Assembly (NCBI GenBank): GCA_973895155.1
Contig: OZ316897.1
Span: 19,778,001 to 19,842,000 of the forward strand
DNA length: 64,000 bases
Direction of reading: 5' to 3'
From: Marsupella aquatica
Taxonomy: Eukaryota > Marchantiophyta
Positions 1 to 11,754 of this stretch are shown here, one piece after another. A model generated the notes under the pieces. That model saw nothing but the letters and a program-made list of their open reading frames with translations, had not been told where the DNA came from and ran no database searches. How positions within the stretch are numbered: the first letter of the stretch is position 1; every line of letters starts with the position of its first letter. The position numbers and the translations under genes are program-made.

Positions 1-2700
1 CCCCTCTACTCGGAAAGTAAGCTTCGGCCTCGCGGTTTCCACATAAGAACACGAGGATCATCATCACTAGACCAGGAACTGACAATTTGCCGCAGATCAT
101 GCTTCGCGGTAGTGATGGAATCATCGATGTAAGCAATGCCTACACTCGGGAAGCAAACCTTAATATTAACCTTGGAAAATTTGCTAACTGCTTACACAGG
201 TCACAACCGATGGAACGAAGCATACGATAACTAAGTACCGACCCGCACTAAAGGAAATGGTTTGTGAAAGCGGCGAATTTGTATCCTCAGCTTCACTGGG
301 TTAGTGTGGCGTTCGCAAACGAAGATTGCGAAATGATGGAACGAATTTTAGGCTGCACGATCTAGCTCGGTGCCCTGTCCAATTCTCCACTAGTCATCGC
401 AGACATGTACTTGACAAAAAATATCGACTCAAATCTTTCAAGGTAAAAAAAAGAATGAACAATCGCACCGTCGCCAAAAACCGACCCTCGAGGTTCAAGG
501 AGCGATCCCAATGAAAATCCCGCACGTGGTAGCGACAGCGACACTACTTATCACTGGCGATTCGGAGTGACAACCATGCCTAAAAGCATCACTCTCAAGA
601 ACGAGCCCCACTCCCCCCGGTGAGTTGCAAGCAAACCATCTCCTAAACGGAGTCGTTAAAACTGTTCGCCACGACAACTATTCTGTAGTTCTTCGACGGA
701 CGAGACGGCGAGAGATACTCCTTCGAGACCCATTGTAGCAACGTGGGACATTTTTCTTTTGTTTGGGAGCGGGGGGGCTCTCACTAAAAACTACGATACG
801 AAAAAGGAAAACCAGTGACGTTCGGCTACACAGACTTTTTTTAGACCGTTTTGTGGAACAATCACATGCGAGAAAGGTCTTCCCTGTCCTTCAGAATGGC
901 AGCACTTTATCGTTGCTCAGTAATAAAACAACTACAATTGCTGACGAGGGCATGGTGTGGAAGAATCGGTGGGGCGCAGGAAGGTTTTCGCACAACAGAT
1001 GCGGCCGGACATCCGCTTGTCTTTATGGGCGAATATCAAAGGACCTGTAGCAGTGGAGCTTCCCGTAGTGCCAGACGACGCAAAGGAGTCTGACATAGCC
1101 GCCAACTTCTTCAACCATGACAAGGGTACCTACCCCAACTAACTACCAAATCTGTCCTGGACAACACTGTAAAAGGATGCTTTGAGCCATCTGTCTGCGA
1201 AAAGAGCGGACTCTTTATTATTATTACAGTCCTCCATACTCCAGAGATTGTTCGTACCAACGTTACTTTCCGGAGTTGCATGCGCTGTTGCTGCAGAGGC
1301 GCAGAGCTTGGCTGTTCTGAGTGTCTTCCCACGATGTTTCGCCAAAGCAAGACGAAACTATTGGTGGGAGTCCATGAGGATTCTGTCGGCAGGGAACTAT
1401 ATTAATTTGGGCTGGATATAAGATTGTGTGCCAAGATCTGGACAATGCAGGCCAGCAAGACTGCTACAGGCCTACAGCCCATCATTGAGGAGGCGTGGAT
1501 GGTGGATGGGATGGACGTCCTAAAGCAATCCATCCCACTTGGTGTTTTTCTGGTTGCCTTAATAAATCTCGTTGCATGAATACGATCCAATTGAGACAGA
1601 TTCCATCCACTTGTTCTCCAATCTACTGTCAATTTGAGCCACTCCACTGTGGTGCAGACAATGCTTTGCATTCGTGAGAATATGGTGGAGATGGAGGATT
1701 CATTATGGTTCTAAATCTCAAGTCAGGAATTACGTCAACCACTGGCTGGCAGTGCCCTCAGTCTCGAGGATCGCCGATTTGCTGCCAACAATGTCTTTGT
1801 GCCGTGAACTTTAATATAGATTTAACTCGTAGTGTTCACGAACGATGTGATGGAGGTTACTGTACGCCAAAACGCCATTCCGAGACGGGTTCCGGGAGAT
1901 AATTCAATAAGTGGAGGACTCGGTCAAATCCTAGTGTTTTCCGGACGCATCAATTAAGTATATCTACAGGAGACAACTCCTACTAAACCTACTTTGGCAC
2001 GGTGAACGCGTGTTCATTCATTACTCGTGAGGGACGCAAGTCTAGCGCAAGGGCACCTACCATGGCGCTTCACTACTTTGCTTGGTGATTCACTGTGAGA
2101 GTGTGAGATCTTCTAAGCGTGTCGTTAATTAAGGAAACAGTAGAAATAGTCATGACACCTATTACGGAATCCAAGGTCATTCAACCGTTTGCTGTCGGCG
2201 GAGCTCCAGAACTTTCCCGTCTATGACAGACGGAAACCAAGCGGTTGTAAGAGTTCCACAAAAAGGAACCCATCTGCTTGCCGAGCTCATGAAGATTGCT
2301 TTCTGATGCTATTAATAGATTTGACCGATGGACGGTAACATTATTTTGGCCATCACCAATCGTCGGATCCATCACTGGATTCACAGCGAGAGCACAGCAC
2401 CGCAAAAAGCTGCTACTTTATCATTCTGTCAAACGTTCGATAAATGCACGTGGATCTGTTCCTGACACGAGAAATAGTGAGCTGCGACCCTTATCGAGAG
2501 GCGACGTCGGTCATCAGATGCGCAATGGGCTAGTTGCAATTGAAGAAGCCGATAAGCTGATTACTTCTCTGCGGCACTATCATCTACTCCGGTACAGAAG
2601 CACTGTTCTAACGTACTCTGGCGCAGGTTATGTCACATGGAGTTCGTTTCAACTGGGAACTTGATTCTCTATTATTTAGTTCGCCGAGAAATGTGGTCAC
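1..2700. other. No recognised gene; mixed-composition sequence
   Basis: I find no open frame with a recognisable family here. The longest frames (about 80-120 codons, for example 2296-2664 on the plus strand) have no familiar motif, and frames on the two strands overlap as in non-coding DNA. Base composition is more balanced than in the AT-rich repeats that start near 3.0 kb, so this could be an old gene relic or intergenic host DNA. Confidence 0.5.
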
Positions 2701-2869
2701 ATAATCAGGCCGTCAGCAAAGAGCTCTAAATTTCTCGTTGGTCGACACTGAGAGCAATCTTGCATGTAGCCGGGCTTAAATATTAGGCCCTTAAAAATTC
2801 TCTCAATTTCAGGGATACAATCTTGAGTGCAGCACCACAGAATGGTCTCGTTTTCAAAGGTATAGACTG

Positions 2870-3060
2870 CCGATTCGTACTCGCTGCTGCAGGTTTCACA
2901 TTAGCTGCTGCTCGGCTACCATAGCTCACAGCTGCCATTGCTCGAGCTACTGGTTCTGTGATCGCACCTGCTTGTGAACTCGTTTGATCTCGCTACTGCT
3001 TCTTGTTGCTGGTGTGCTCTTGCTGCTCCTCCTTGTCGCTGGTTTGCTCTTCTTCCAATA
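2870..3060. repeat. CTG/GCT-rich low-complexity block, short copy
   Basis: Short runs of GCTGCTG and CTCGCTGC are scattered here. The larger block at 9.9-11.1 kb has the same flavour. In both places the block lies upstream of related coding sequence (3373-3573 and 11356-11754), so the two regions look like copies of one unit. The spacer at 3060-3370 is strongly AT-rich. Confidence 0.5.
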
Positions 3061-3372
3061 GGTTTGGCCAAGCTTATTTACTTTTTATGCATCACCAAAA
3101 GTAAATATAGTGTTTGTTTATTGGATTGAGAATAATATTTTTAAATTTATCTAAAATAACTTTCATATATTTTTAATCCAATTTTGAGTATTATAAAAAA
3201 CAATATGATTATAAAAATAATATTTGTCAATATTTCTATAATATTCCAAAATGAAAAGGGTAGAACAATAGTTTTGAACAGTTTTACTTTTTTATTTTTT
3301 AGTGCATTTAATAGCTGAAAATGTCAAACTTGATATGAGACCCTATTTAGAGGGAGGGCCCCCAAGAGTGTC

Positions 3373-3573
3373 ATGAGAAGAAAACTATTTCATGTTTACA
3401 TGCACTCACTTGGCCTACATGGTAGGTTTCCTGAAGCACTCGAAACTTGTGTGAAAGAAACTTGGCAAGCCATGATAACTTGGCATCACCAAATAATTAA
3501 TAAGCCTTTAAAAGGGCCAGACCGTTTGGGGACATTAAGCGTAGTTTTCTCATCAATCAATAAGGTGTCATGA
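3373..3573 (+). pseudogene. Decayed relative of the unknown ORF at 11356-11754
   Basis: The frame encodes 66 residues. It shares with the C-terminal half of the 11.4-kb ORF the run MRRK-x-F-x-VY, then a region with FPEA, then a C-V-K-x-T-W segment. The DNA is also alike: both begin gtcatgagaag. Residues that the other copy has between the VY and FPEA segments are missing, and no N-terminal half is seen upstream. I read it as a truncated duplicate. Function unknown. Confidence 0.5.
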
Positions 3574-3770
3574 TTTTCTCCTTATAGCAGGCCGGTTTAA
3601 TAATGGAACAAATTCCATTAAACTTGCAAAACAGAAATATTTTAAGAGTTTGAGTATGATGTTTTAGCTCTTCTTTTGGACATCAATTTATTTTAAGAGT
3701 TAGAGTATGATGTCCCAAAGTTAACAGGAACACAAACTAACATATTCTATAATGCAAGCTAACAGGAATT

Positions 3771-4163
3771 TTGATAGGAGGAGAGTGTTCTTGGCAAATC
3801 ACTCTGGTTTTTAAAAGAAAAAGAAAAATTGGTGCTTTTAATATTTTCTGTGTATTTTTAGGACTCCAGATGGCCAGGGAGTTTGCTAGCCAAATGAAGA
3901 GCCAAAAAAATGCATGTTACCAACCAAGATTTGGCCAGCTAGTGAATAACTTTGCCACTGAAATGGGTTTTGTTATTACTCATAACAGTAAAAATCTTAC
4001 TGTTTGCTTGCATCTACGATTACCCTATCAACCACTTGGTCCCTTAATCCTGTTCATGAAAGAAATTTTGTTTCAGTCGCAGGCCCTTTGTACACTCTCA
4101 CCTTCTTACAAATCCATTTTTAGAAGACTTCAAGCACTCACACCTACTACCATCTTCCCCTGA
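3771..4163 (+). CDS. Unrecognised ORF, low confidence
   Basis: This frame of 130 codons runs into the left end of the TIR element at about 4141. A possible acceptor (tttttag) lies inside it near 3862, followed by an in-frame ATG, so the more plausible coding part would start with MAREFASQ. No family is recognised and there is no neighbour to suggest a role. It may be chance, or a piece of a mobile element gene. Confidence 0.15.
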   Translation: MIGGECSWQITLVFKRKRKIGAFNIFCVFLGLQMAREFASQMKSQKNACYQPRFGQLVNNFATEMGFVITHNSKNLTVCLHLRLPYQPLGPLILFMKEILFQSQALCTLSPSYKSIFRRLQALTPTTIFP

Positions 4164-4204
4164 ACACAACGCCCTGGCACTATATTCAAATAGTGGGCCG
4201 GGGG

Positions 4205-4228
4205 GGCGCTATATTCGAATATAGCGCC
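4205..4228. repeat. Perfect 24-bp palindrome
   Basis: ggcgctatattc is followed directly by its own reverse complement. It sits just inside the left end of the TIR element. The same half-site (tagcgcc) recurs near the right end at about 5270, which suggests a subterminal protein-binding site or hairpin. Confidence 0.8.
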
Positions 4229-4643
4229 CTGGGCATTGTGTTCAGATTTTGTCACAAGGTTTTGGATTTTTTCACTTGTGGCCTTGTGTTCAAAAATGGC
4301 GTCGTGTTTGAGTTTGACGTTGTGTTTGAGTTTAGGCGTTATGTATAAGGCTAGGAGATTGATTTATGGTGTAAGCACAAATAAAAGTTATATACAGAAC
4401 TGATGTCTTAAAGAAAGTGTTTGGGAATGTATAGATAATTCAAACACTGAAATTACACAAGCCAGGAAGAGAGCCAAGAGGATCTTTATCCTATTACCAA
4501 AAGGAAAGCCTGTCACAAATTTGATGAACTTATTTGTAGGAGATAAGTCATAATAGGAGTTTAGAGATTCATTATTGATCTGATTTTTAACTGTGTGCAT
4601 GTGCACACTCACGTAAGAAGTTTCACAAGGAGATAAAGTTATC

Positions 4644-4900
4644 CTCGGGGGGGGGGGGTCACTTCCATGGAAGTGGCATATCATGTGCGACAAAGTATAG
4701 GGTCATTTAAATGGTTTTGGTGGAAGACTTATTAAGTCTTCTATGGAAATATAGGGTTGTTTAATTACAAAATGCATACGTGTCATCACATGATTGGTGC
4801 CGTACAACTTTCTAGAAAGTGACTTAGGGGGGTCATAAATGACCCAAACCGTCGCACGTGATGTATGACCCTTCATATAGTGACCCCCCCCCCCCCCGAG
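4644..4900. mobile_element. hAT-like MITE, copy A
   Basis: This 257-bp element starts CTCGGGGG and ends CCCCCGAG. It is flanked by an exact 8-bp duplication, AAGTTATC, at 4636-4643 and 4901-4908. The inner ends also match as inverted repeats (G-tract, then TCACT, then a stretch around catgtgcgac / gtcgcacgtg and gggtcattt). An 8-bp target duplication is typical of hAT elements; the family name is inferred from that and from size. There is no coding capacity. A second copy lies at 35048-35341. Confidence 0.85.
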
Positions 4901-5319
4901 AAGTTATCGAGTGCCCTTTCAGCCGAGTATGCATGTCTGAGCTTTTGCTCCAGAAATTTTTGCAACAATCTACAAATGCTGCAAACTTTTTTTGTTCAGT
5001 TTTTCTTCACACACAAAATATGATTGCTCTCAAGCACAGGGTGCAATTTTGAACACAACGCCAACTATTCAAATTCAGCGCCAACTATTCAAACACAGTG
5101 CCAACTTCAAATCTCTCAAACACGGGGTGCAATTTTGAACACAATGCCAACTGTTTGAACACAGTGCCAACTTTGAACACAATGCCCGGGCGTTGTGTTA
5201 ATACGACGTTGTGTTTGAAGAAAAACATTTTTTTTTCCTTTTAGGACCCTAAAAATCCCATATTCAAACATAGCGCCCAGACGTTGTGTTCAGGGGAAGA
5301 CAGTAGGTCTTGTGCCTTT

Positions 5320-7800
5320 TTGACAGCGGGAGGGTTCTCAAACATCTTTGCTGATTTTTAGCTGCATTCCTGATTTAGCTATTGAGCTCTACCTGGAGAA
5401 AGTTCCATAGGTAATAACCGAACCTTCAAATCATAAGCTAGGGAGAAACGCATTGTATAGTTGGCAGGTTGAGAGGCAATGGAAGAAGACTTGCCCTTCT
5501 ACTTTGTCATATTTACTGGCATTAACTGGACCAAGAAGTTGCCAAGATGGCTAATGAACTCTCAGCAGGCAGCTGGACACTTGCCAATCCTTGAAAATAC
5601 AAGGGATGACATGACCTTTTGTAGGAAGGTCGTATAAGTGAAATAGATCATTTAAATTCCAAAATTAATATATTTATAGAATAATATTTCTGGACTTATG
5701 AGAAATGCCTTCCAAGATTCTCTGGCTACACGTGAAGCCACATCAACAATTTGCAGTCACAAACATGGATGTCTATGTTTGTTACAAGACTCAAACAAAT
5801 TTCATGTGCATTTGACCGGAGGCCACCAAAAATGGTTAGACCATCAAACAATAAAAAATGTTTGTGACAACAAACAACAAGGTAAAGCCAACCACACAAA
5901 TAATCCATTAAAGTTTTGAGATCAACTGATGGAGTCAGATATTGATGACTAAGGCTGCGCACCTTTTTAAAATACTTTTTAAAATATTTGGTAACTATCG
6001 ATTTAAGGGAGGCAAAAGAGCAACTTTCAAGATTTGAATCCAAGACCTATGAATACCTAGTCTAGTGAGTTACCACACAACCATGTCTGCTTTGGCAGTG
6101 ATGTGCACGTTTAATTGAGAGTTGCTCATGTATCTGTGGAGTGTACTTTTTGAGTTTTCATGAAATTGTTAGGATTCTACTAGGGTACATCACCATCCTA
6201 AGTTGCATCAAATGAGTTTTTCAGCCATAACCTTATCCACTCAAGTCAGTTTGGGCTGAGATCCTTTTGATGAAACACTTGAAGAAATGGATGTCCCAAA
6301 CAAATTCAGTGGCCCTCGCCAACTCAATTGTAGTAGATGAGAGGGGAAAAGAAAAAAGAAAAAAGTGGGGGTGGGTGAGGGGAAAAACGTAACAAAATGA
6401 TGCTACTTGACATAAATGATGTGGGGGAATCATTTGTATCCACAGAGAATCAATTAAGGGAGACTTCAACGGCCACGAGAGGAAAGAAGTGTAAAAAGGA
6501 AAATGATAGCAAACACCTTTTCTCTGCAAGGTGGTGACACCAAAATGAATCAATGCAAAAATGAATTATCACTGGGATCCCATAAAGGAGGAGCAAATAA
6601 TGAGCTCCCTGTAGGTGCTATGACATTGTGTTCCAATTATGGATATTTTGGAGTCCATATTCGTTACCACAGATCCAACAAGGGGTCTATGAGTATTTTG
6701 TGTAGGTAAGGACTGCGCTGAGTGATATCCTAAAAAACTGAAGTCACTTAGTTCACCCCACCAATAACGTGACAATCTCTCAACCTCGGACTCTGGAAGT
6801 CAGAGGGTGAGAAAAGGTTACTAAGGGAAGTGTTTAATCAGCCCACAAAAAGATAGGGACCCTATAGTAAGCATTCAAGGATCTCATCTTGGTGGGATGG
6901 CTTTGATCAAGGGAGGGACAAGATATCAGGGCAGGAAGGAAGGCAGAGGAAAGACTGTAAAATAACCACTCTCGATCATTATTTGTGATCTTTAGGGCAA
7001 GGTTCGTTTACAGATTGAGAGGACAATTCTTCTTTGTTCCTAGGCCAAACATGACTGAAATATGGTACTTGACTTCTGGTTTTCTTTACTGATCCTTTAA
7101 GTAAAGTAATGTAGTAGATCCTCACATTTGTCTTTCCTTGCGCTTATATGTTATCTCCTCTCTGTCTTTTGGACCCCCTATGGCCCTATAGATGTGGTCC
7201 AAAACTTAGACGACATGCCAGTTTAATTTGTAGAGTACACTGTCATGATTGTTGATATTTTGACACAGATTTCAATCTGTCCTCCGACATTGATTTCTTT
7301 ACCTTTATGGTGCTTTGGTTGGGGTGCCCTCTCGATTGTTGTGGGGAGATGCCTGCTCAAGTGACCTTTCACCAGTACAAAGCCAAACCTATTCTCCAAT
7401 AAGTGGCCAAACTTTATGAGCTATACCAAGTTTTTAAGTTGTTACTCAATAAGGTCAATAAGTCTTTACAGTAGTTATTTTGCCCTTGTTTGAGGCTCTA
7501 TGGCTTTTTGGCTCTTTAATCTTCCTGAGTGTTTTCCCTCTATTGGGTTTGGGCTCTTTTTGTCCTTTGGCAGTGTTATATATTTGCATCTATATAGCAT
7601 CAATCTCAACAAATGCCACATAGCAGAACCCCCCCCCCCCCCCCTATTCACTGCTTGTGAGGGAGAGTTGGTGGATGTGTCAGTTGGGTAAAGTGCAAGG
7701 CAAATCTCCAGCCTGGCCTTTTGTTCTCCCCTATGTACGTGTAGACTTTTACTTTGATGTTCATAAGATTTTCTTTCCAAGGGCAAAAATAGAACTCGTA
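5320..7800. other. Intergenic, no recognised gene
   Basis: AT-rich DNA with short frames on both strands and no family motif. A tRNA-like pol III pattern is possible on the minus strand near 6020-6090 (box-B-like ggattcaaatc with an A-like box about 40 bp before it), which may mark an old SINE. A run of C at 7628-7643 has the look of a MITE end but no partner was found. Confidence 0.4.
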
Positions 7801-8330
7801 ATACATTTCCATGCACCCAAAAAGTGTATGATAACGCAAAAATTCCATGCAGTCTAACCCGCACCACCAATCCTGCTGAGATTCATACAGTTTAATTACC
7901 ATGCATGAATGCATGTGGATAAGTGCATTCCATGGGTAACTGCAGGTAACAGCGCTTCTTGTAAGTGCACCAGAAAATGCATCATATGCAAGTCGGCATA
8001 TCAACATAACTTATTGACAAATACATAAGTGCATTTGTGTCTACCAGAGAGCACATGCATTCATGAATTAGCACAATGCATATGTTACAAGCATTTGTTG
8101 ATAAGTGCAGTGGACAGCTACATACAATAGCTTCATGCACTGATCCAATTGAATTACGCCCGACAAGGGTTTGGGGAAGGTCTGGTGTATTTGACCTGAC
8201 ACTACATATGGCAAAGTGCACAAAGGATTTTCATATGCACTTATTAGACAGTGCAGCAATACCATATGGAAAAGTGTATAACTAATACTCATGCACTTTA
8301 ACATAGTGCACAACATATATTAGTGCAGGT
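7800..8330. mobile_element. Block dense in AAGTGCA, possible transposon end
   Basis: AAGTGCA occurs at 7921, 7963, 8027, 8103 and 8214, and its reverse complement at 8236 and 8292, with AGTGCA variants at about 8250, 8305 and 8322. Seven hits of one heptamer in under 400 bp far exceeds chance (about 0.05 expected). Short repeats of this type are common near the ends of DNA transposons, where they bind transposase. No terminal repeat or transposase was found. Confidence 0.45.
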
Positions 8331-8339
8331 TGAAGACTA

Positions 8340-9480
8340 TGTCCAATGGACTTTGGGTTTATGTTTTGGCACCCTTCACTTTTTGTCGCCCGCTCTAGCC
8401 CAATCAACTTTGTCTCATCAACTTCTTTCTTGTGAAGTCATGGTTTATGTTCTAGTAACACTTTTTTCCAACAGAGTCATGCTTCTTCATAAGAGACACA
8501 TTTTTCCAACGGAGTCATGCTTGCTTCATAAGAGAGTCTCATGTTAGTGTTGAGAGGGAGCCTAGTACCTTAATTGGTTAAGAGTCATGATTGATAGTCT
8601 TGATTGATGTTCTACCGAGTGCAACACTTCGAGAAACACTTCTTTCTAATGAAGTCATGCTTGTTTCGTAATGTTAGGTTATGCCTCTAGTATAACCTAT
8701 TTACTTCCATAGTACTAGCTAGACTTCAGTAGACTAAGATTTGAGTTCTAGGTTCCCATAGACCATAGGAGGGGGTATACCCAAGGGGAACACAAACTTG
8801 TGCTCACACTTGAAGGTTCATTCTCTTGGAGAGAGAGTTCAGAGGAGATGAGAGAAGGAGCTATAGCATGTTGGCTATGGAGCACGTGTAATTGTGTTGA
8901 GTATTATTGGATTTGTCTTACGGTCGTGGATGTAGCCCAGATAGGGTGAACCACATACCTTCAGTGTTGAGTCTATGGATGTTGTTAACATGTGTTGATG
9001 CTATCATGTTCAATTATAGATTTATCTTGAGATTTATTCCCAACACATAACAAAGTCTAAACTATTCAGGCAAAGCTTAGTACTTTCATTATATAAGAAT
9101 ATATCATGATTGATAGGGTCTTGGTTGATGTTCTGCCAAATGGTTCTTCTCTATGGAGTTGTGGTTAATGTTTTTAGCAACACTCTTTTTGATGGTGTCA
9201 TGTCTGTTTTGTAATAGAGTCTAAGTGTCCAAGCAAAGCCTAGTACTTTGGATAAAAGTCATGATTAATGATAGTGTATTGGTTTATGTTCTGGTAAACT
9301 TGGGTGCGGCCGGAGCGGGCAGCAGCATTGGGGACTTGGGCCGGAGCGGGAGACTACAAGTGAAGAGACATAAACACAAAATTGATTGCACAAAGTTGAT
9401 TGGGTCGGAACAGTTCATAGAATGATAGAGTCTTGATTTATGTTCTGTCAAAGTTGGACTGGAGCAAGCAGCAACATTGG
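8340..9480. repeat. Degenerate local repeat family
   Basis: Several related stretches recur with variations: agcctagtac followed by gtcatgatt and gatgttct (near 8561, 9075 and 9238), and caacagagtcatgctt-like stretches (near 8470, 8505, 8650 and 9195). They are too diverged for an exact period. I see no gene here. Confidence 0.45.
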
Positions 9481-9844
9481 GGATTGGTATGGGCAGTGTA
9501 CGAAGCCCCAGGAATATGGGGAAGCACTAACACGTGTAGATTAATGGAGTGTAGATTTAACCTTTGTTTGAAGTCTCATCTTGGTAATGCACTCAAACAG
9601 TCTAAAGTTGTACACTACCCTAGAATTCCTTTCCTTGGGTGATGCTAAAATGGGTTCACTAACTGTATCTCTTGTATTGGAGATGTCCTGTAGGAGTTTC
9701 ATTAAAAGACATTCAATGAAACCCTTGCTAGACCAAAAAGGATTCAGGTCACGTATGGGGTTAATAAAGGCTAATGGCATTGATTAGTCTCAATCTTGAG
9801 TTTTGTTCTTAAACCACAACTCGGGGTACATAAGGACCCCGAGC

Positions 9845-9925
9845 CCTGCCCGCGAGCGTGCCACTCTGCCCGCTGGGTCAGAGACCAGTTCGAACCCGAG
9901 GGACTAACCCGGGGTCAGCAGGGCC
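9845..9925 (+). repeat. Possible tRNA-derived (SINE-like) head
   Basis: A box-B-like ggttcgaaccc variant (agttcgaaccc near 9891) follows a GC-rich stretch that could hold a weak A box (tgccactctgcccgctgg) at normal pol III spacing. It directly precedes the CTG-rich block. Weak evidence, sequence pattern only. Confidence 0.25.
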
Positions 9926-9929
9926 GCCC

Positions 9930-11110
9930 TCCCCTCCCCCACCAGCCCTAGACTGCGACGAGCTGCCCCTGCGAGCTGCTCGCCTCCTCCCCGCTCCTCC
10001 CTTCGACCCCTGCGAGCTGCTGGCCTCCTGCAAGCTGCTCGCCTCCTCTCACACTCCTCCCTTCGAGGTTTTGGCTACCATAGCCAGCCACAGTGTGCCC
10101 ATGCTCGTTGCACCATCTGCTGCCCCTGGTTGCTGTTGCCACTCAATCGATTGCCGAAGCTTGATGCATCCTTGGCTGTTGGTGCTTCATTCAACTTGCT
10201 GCTTCATTCGACTTGCTGCTGACTTCAACTCGCTGCTGCTGGGGCTGTTGCTACCGAGGCTCGCTGCTGTTGAGGCTGTTGCTGCCGAGGCTCGCTGCTG
10301 CCTCCCAGCTGAATGTGTATGGCCTCCTCCGTTTGAGCTTACGGCTGCCATAGCCATCCACGGACTGCCCTACTCGCTGCGCCCTTGGCTGCCCCTGTTT
10401 GCGAAGCTCTCGGCTGCCCCTACTCGCTGTTGCTGCTCGATTTCCTGCTTGATCTCGCTGCTGAAACAATTTTGTGCTTCAACTCAACTTGCTGCTGAAT
10501 AGATTTGCTGTTTCAACTCATTGCTTGAACTCGCTGTTGAAGCTCATGCTGAAGCTCGCTGCTGAATCTTGCTGCTGCCTCGGCTCTTGCTGCTGAAGCT
10601 CGCAGCTTCAACTCGCTGCTGCCCTCGCTCGCTGCTGCCTTGGTCCAAGCTCGCTTGCTGCTGAAATCTTGCTGCTGCTGAAGCTATTGCTGCTGAAGCT
10701 CACTGCTTCAACTCGCTGCTGCCCGAGCTCGCTACTGCCTTGGTCCAAGCTCGCTTGCTGCTGCCTCGGCTGTTGCTGCTGAAGCTCACCGCTTCAACTC
10801 GCTGTTGCCCTCACTCGTTGCTGCCTCGGTCCAAGCTTGCTGCTGAATCTTGCTGTTGCCTCGGCTGTTGCTGCTGAAGCTCGCCGCTTCAACTCGCTGC
10901 TGCCCTCACTTGCTGCTGCCCTCACTTGCTGCTGCCTCGGTCCAAGCTCGCTGCTTCAACTTGTTGCTGCCTCTGTCCAAGCTCTCTTGCTGCTTCAACT
11001 CACTTCTGCCTTGGGTCCCTCACCAACCTCGATTGCTGCTCAAGCTTGCTCATTGCTGCAGGTCAAGGTTGCTTGCTCCATAGCTCAAGCTCCTTGCTCA
11101 TGCCATTGTG
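9930..11110. repeat. Large CTG/GCT-rich low-complexity block
   Basis: The plus strand is made of imperfect GCTGCTG, CTCGCTGCT and TTCAACTCGCTG units. Long frames on either strand here (Ala/Leu/Cys-rich on plus; Gln/Ser/Gly-rich on minus) follow from composition and are not treated as genes. It lies about 250 bp upstream of the unknown ORF at 11356; a shorter block lies upstream of its decayed relative. Confidence 0.8.
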
Positions 11111-11355
11111 CCCACATTCCAGCTTCAGCTTCACTAGGGATAGTGTCAACTCTCTGGTCCCCTCTCCTCCTTCGTTACATTGCAATGTCAATTTTCGAGC
11201 AATGTAGTATTCATGTCTTGTTGCAATGAGTCAGACTTGGTTTTGGGTGATTTGAGTCGGTCTCTACTGGATCTCTATTGTTGAATTCATATTTTATGTG
11301 AGTGTTGGGCAGCAACAGCATATGTGATATTTGAGTGTTTGATTTTTTCAGGAAC

Positions 11356-11754
11356 ATGGCACCAATTCGAAAGTTGAGAGCCACATTGACTGAACATGAC
11401 AATGGGACCTACACCTTGAGTTGGCAGGATCCTGCTGATGTTGGCGATGCTCCACCTATTGTCCGGACTGTCACATTGGAACAAGTCCAAGCTGATTTTC
11501 CTGAATTCTCTACTACAATTTCAGAGTGTCACATGGATCTCAATCCTGTAGTCCCGATTGAACAATTTATCATGTGCGCAACATACAGTTATGCTGAAAC
11601 TGTCATGAGAAGGAAAAGATTTCAGGTCTACACTCACTTGGCTTACATAGCAGGGTTTTCTGATAGAACCAAGTTTCCCGAAGCTGTTGAAGCTTGTGTG
11701 AAGGCGACTTGGCATGATGAAGGGGAGGAATTTGTAGGATTTATTCCAAATTAG
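11356..11754 (+). CDS. Unknown 132-residue protein, duplicated family
   Basis: The first ATG after a strong acceptor-like site (gattttttcag, ending at 11350) starts MAPIRKLRATL. The track is open for 132 codons with a normal mix of residues: a polar N-terminal half with a W-Q-D-P motif, a central MDLNPVVPIEQF region, and a C-terminal half with YTHLAYIAGF, FPEAVEAC and VKATWHDEG. There is no signal peptide or membrane segment, and I do not recognise the family. A decayed copy of the C-terminal half lies at 3373-3573, and both copies follow CTG-rich DNA, so this may be a gene of a mobile element or a small local family. The acceptor suggests one or more upstream exons not located here. Confidence 0.45.
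   Translation: MAPIRKLRATLTEHDNGTYTLSWQDPADVGDAPPIVRTVTLEQVQADFPEFSTTISECHMDLNPVVPIEQFIMCATYSYAETVMRRKRFQVYTHLAYIAGFSDRTKFPEAVEACVKATWHDEGEEFVGFIPN

Larger units (their letters stand above)
4141..5313. mobile_element. Non-autonomous TIR element with a nested MITE
   Basis: The left end (4143-4190) and the reverse complement of the right end (5262-5313) match over about 45 bp, sharing cttcccctgaacacaacg and a preceding cctact. Sequence close to the ends is rich in variants of GAACACAACGCC, including a perfect 24-bp palindrome at 4205-4228 (ggcgctatattc and its mirror) and a cluster of cagtgccaact-type repeats at 5050-5190. No transposase lies inside. A clear target duplication was not found, so the superfamily is open. 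The element carries the hAT-like MITE at 4644-4900. Confidence 0.65.

Noticed and set aside
2296-2664. 122-codon plus-strand frame
   Set aside because: No motif, no splice context and no neighbour to support it.
9858-10502. 214-codon Leu/Ala/Cys-rich frame
   Set aside because: Composition follows from CTG/GCT repeats; frames on the other strand are open too.
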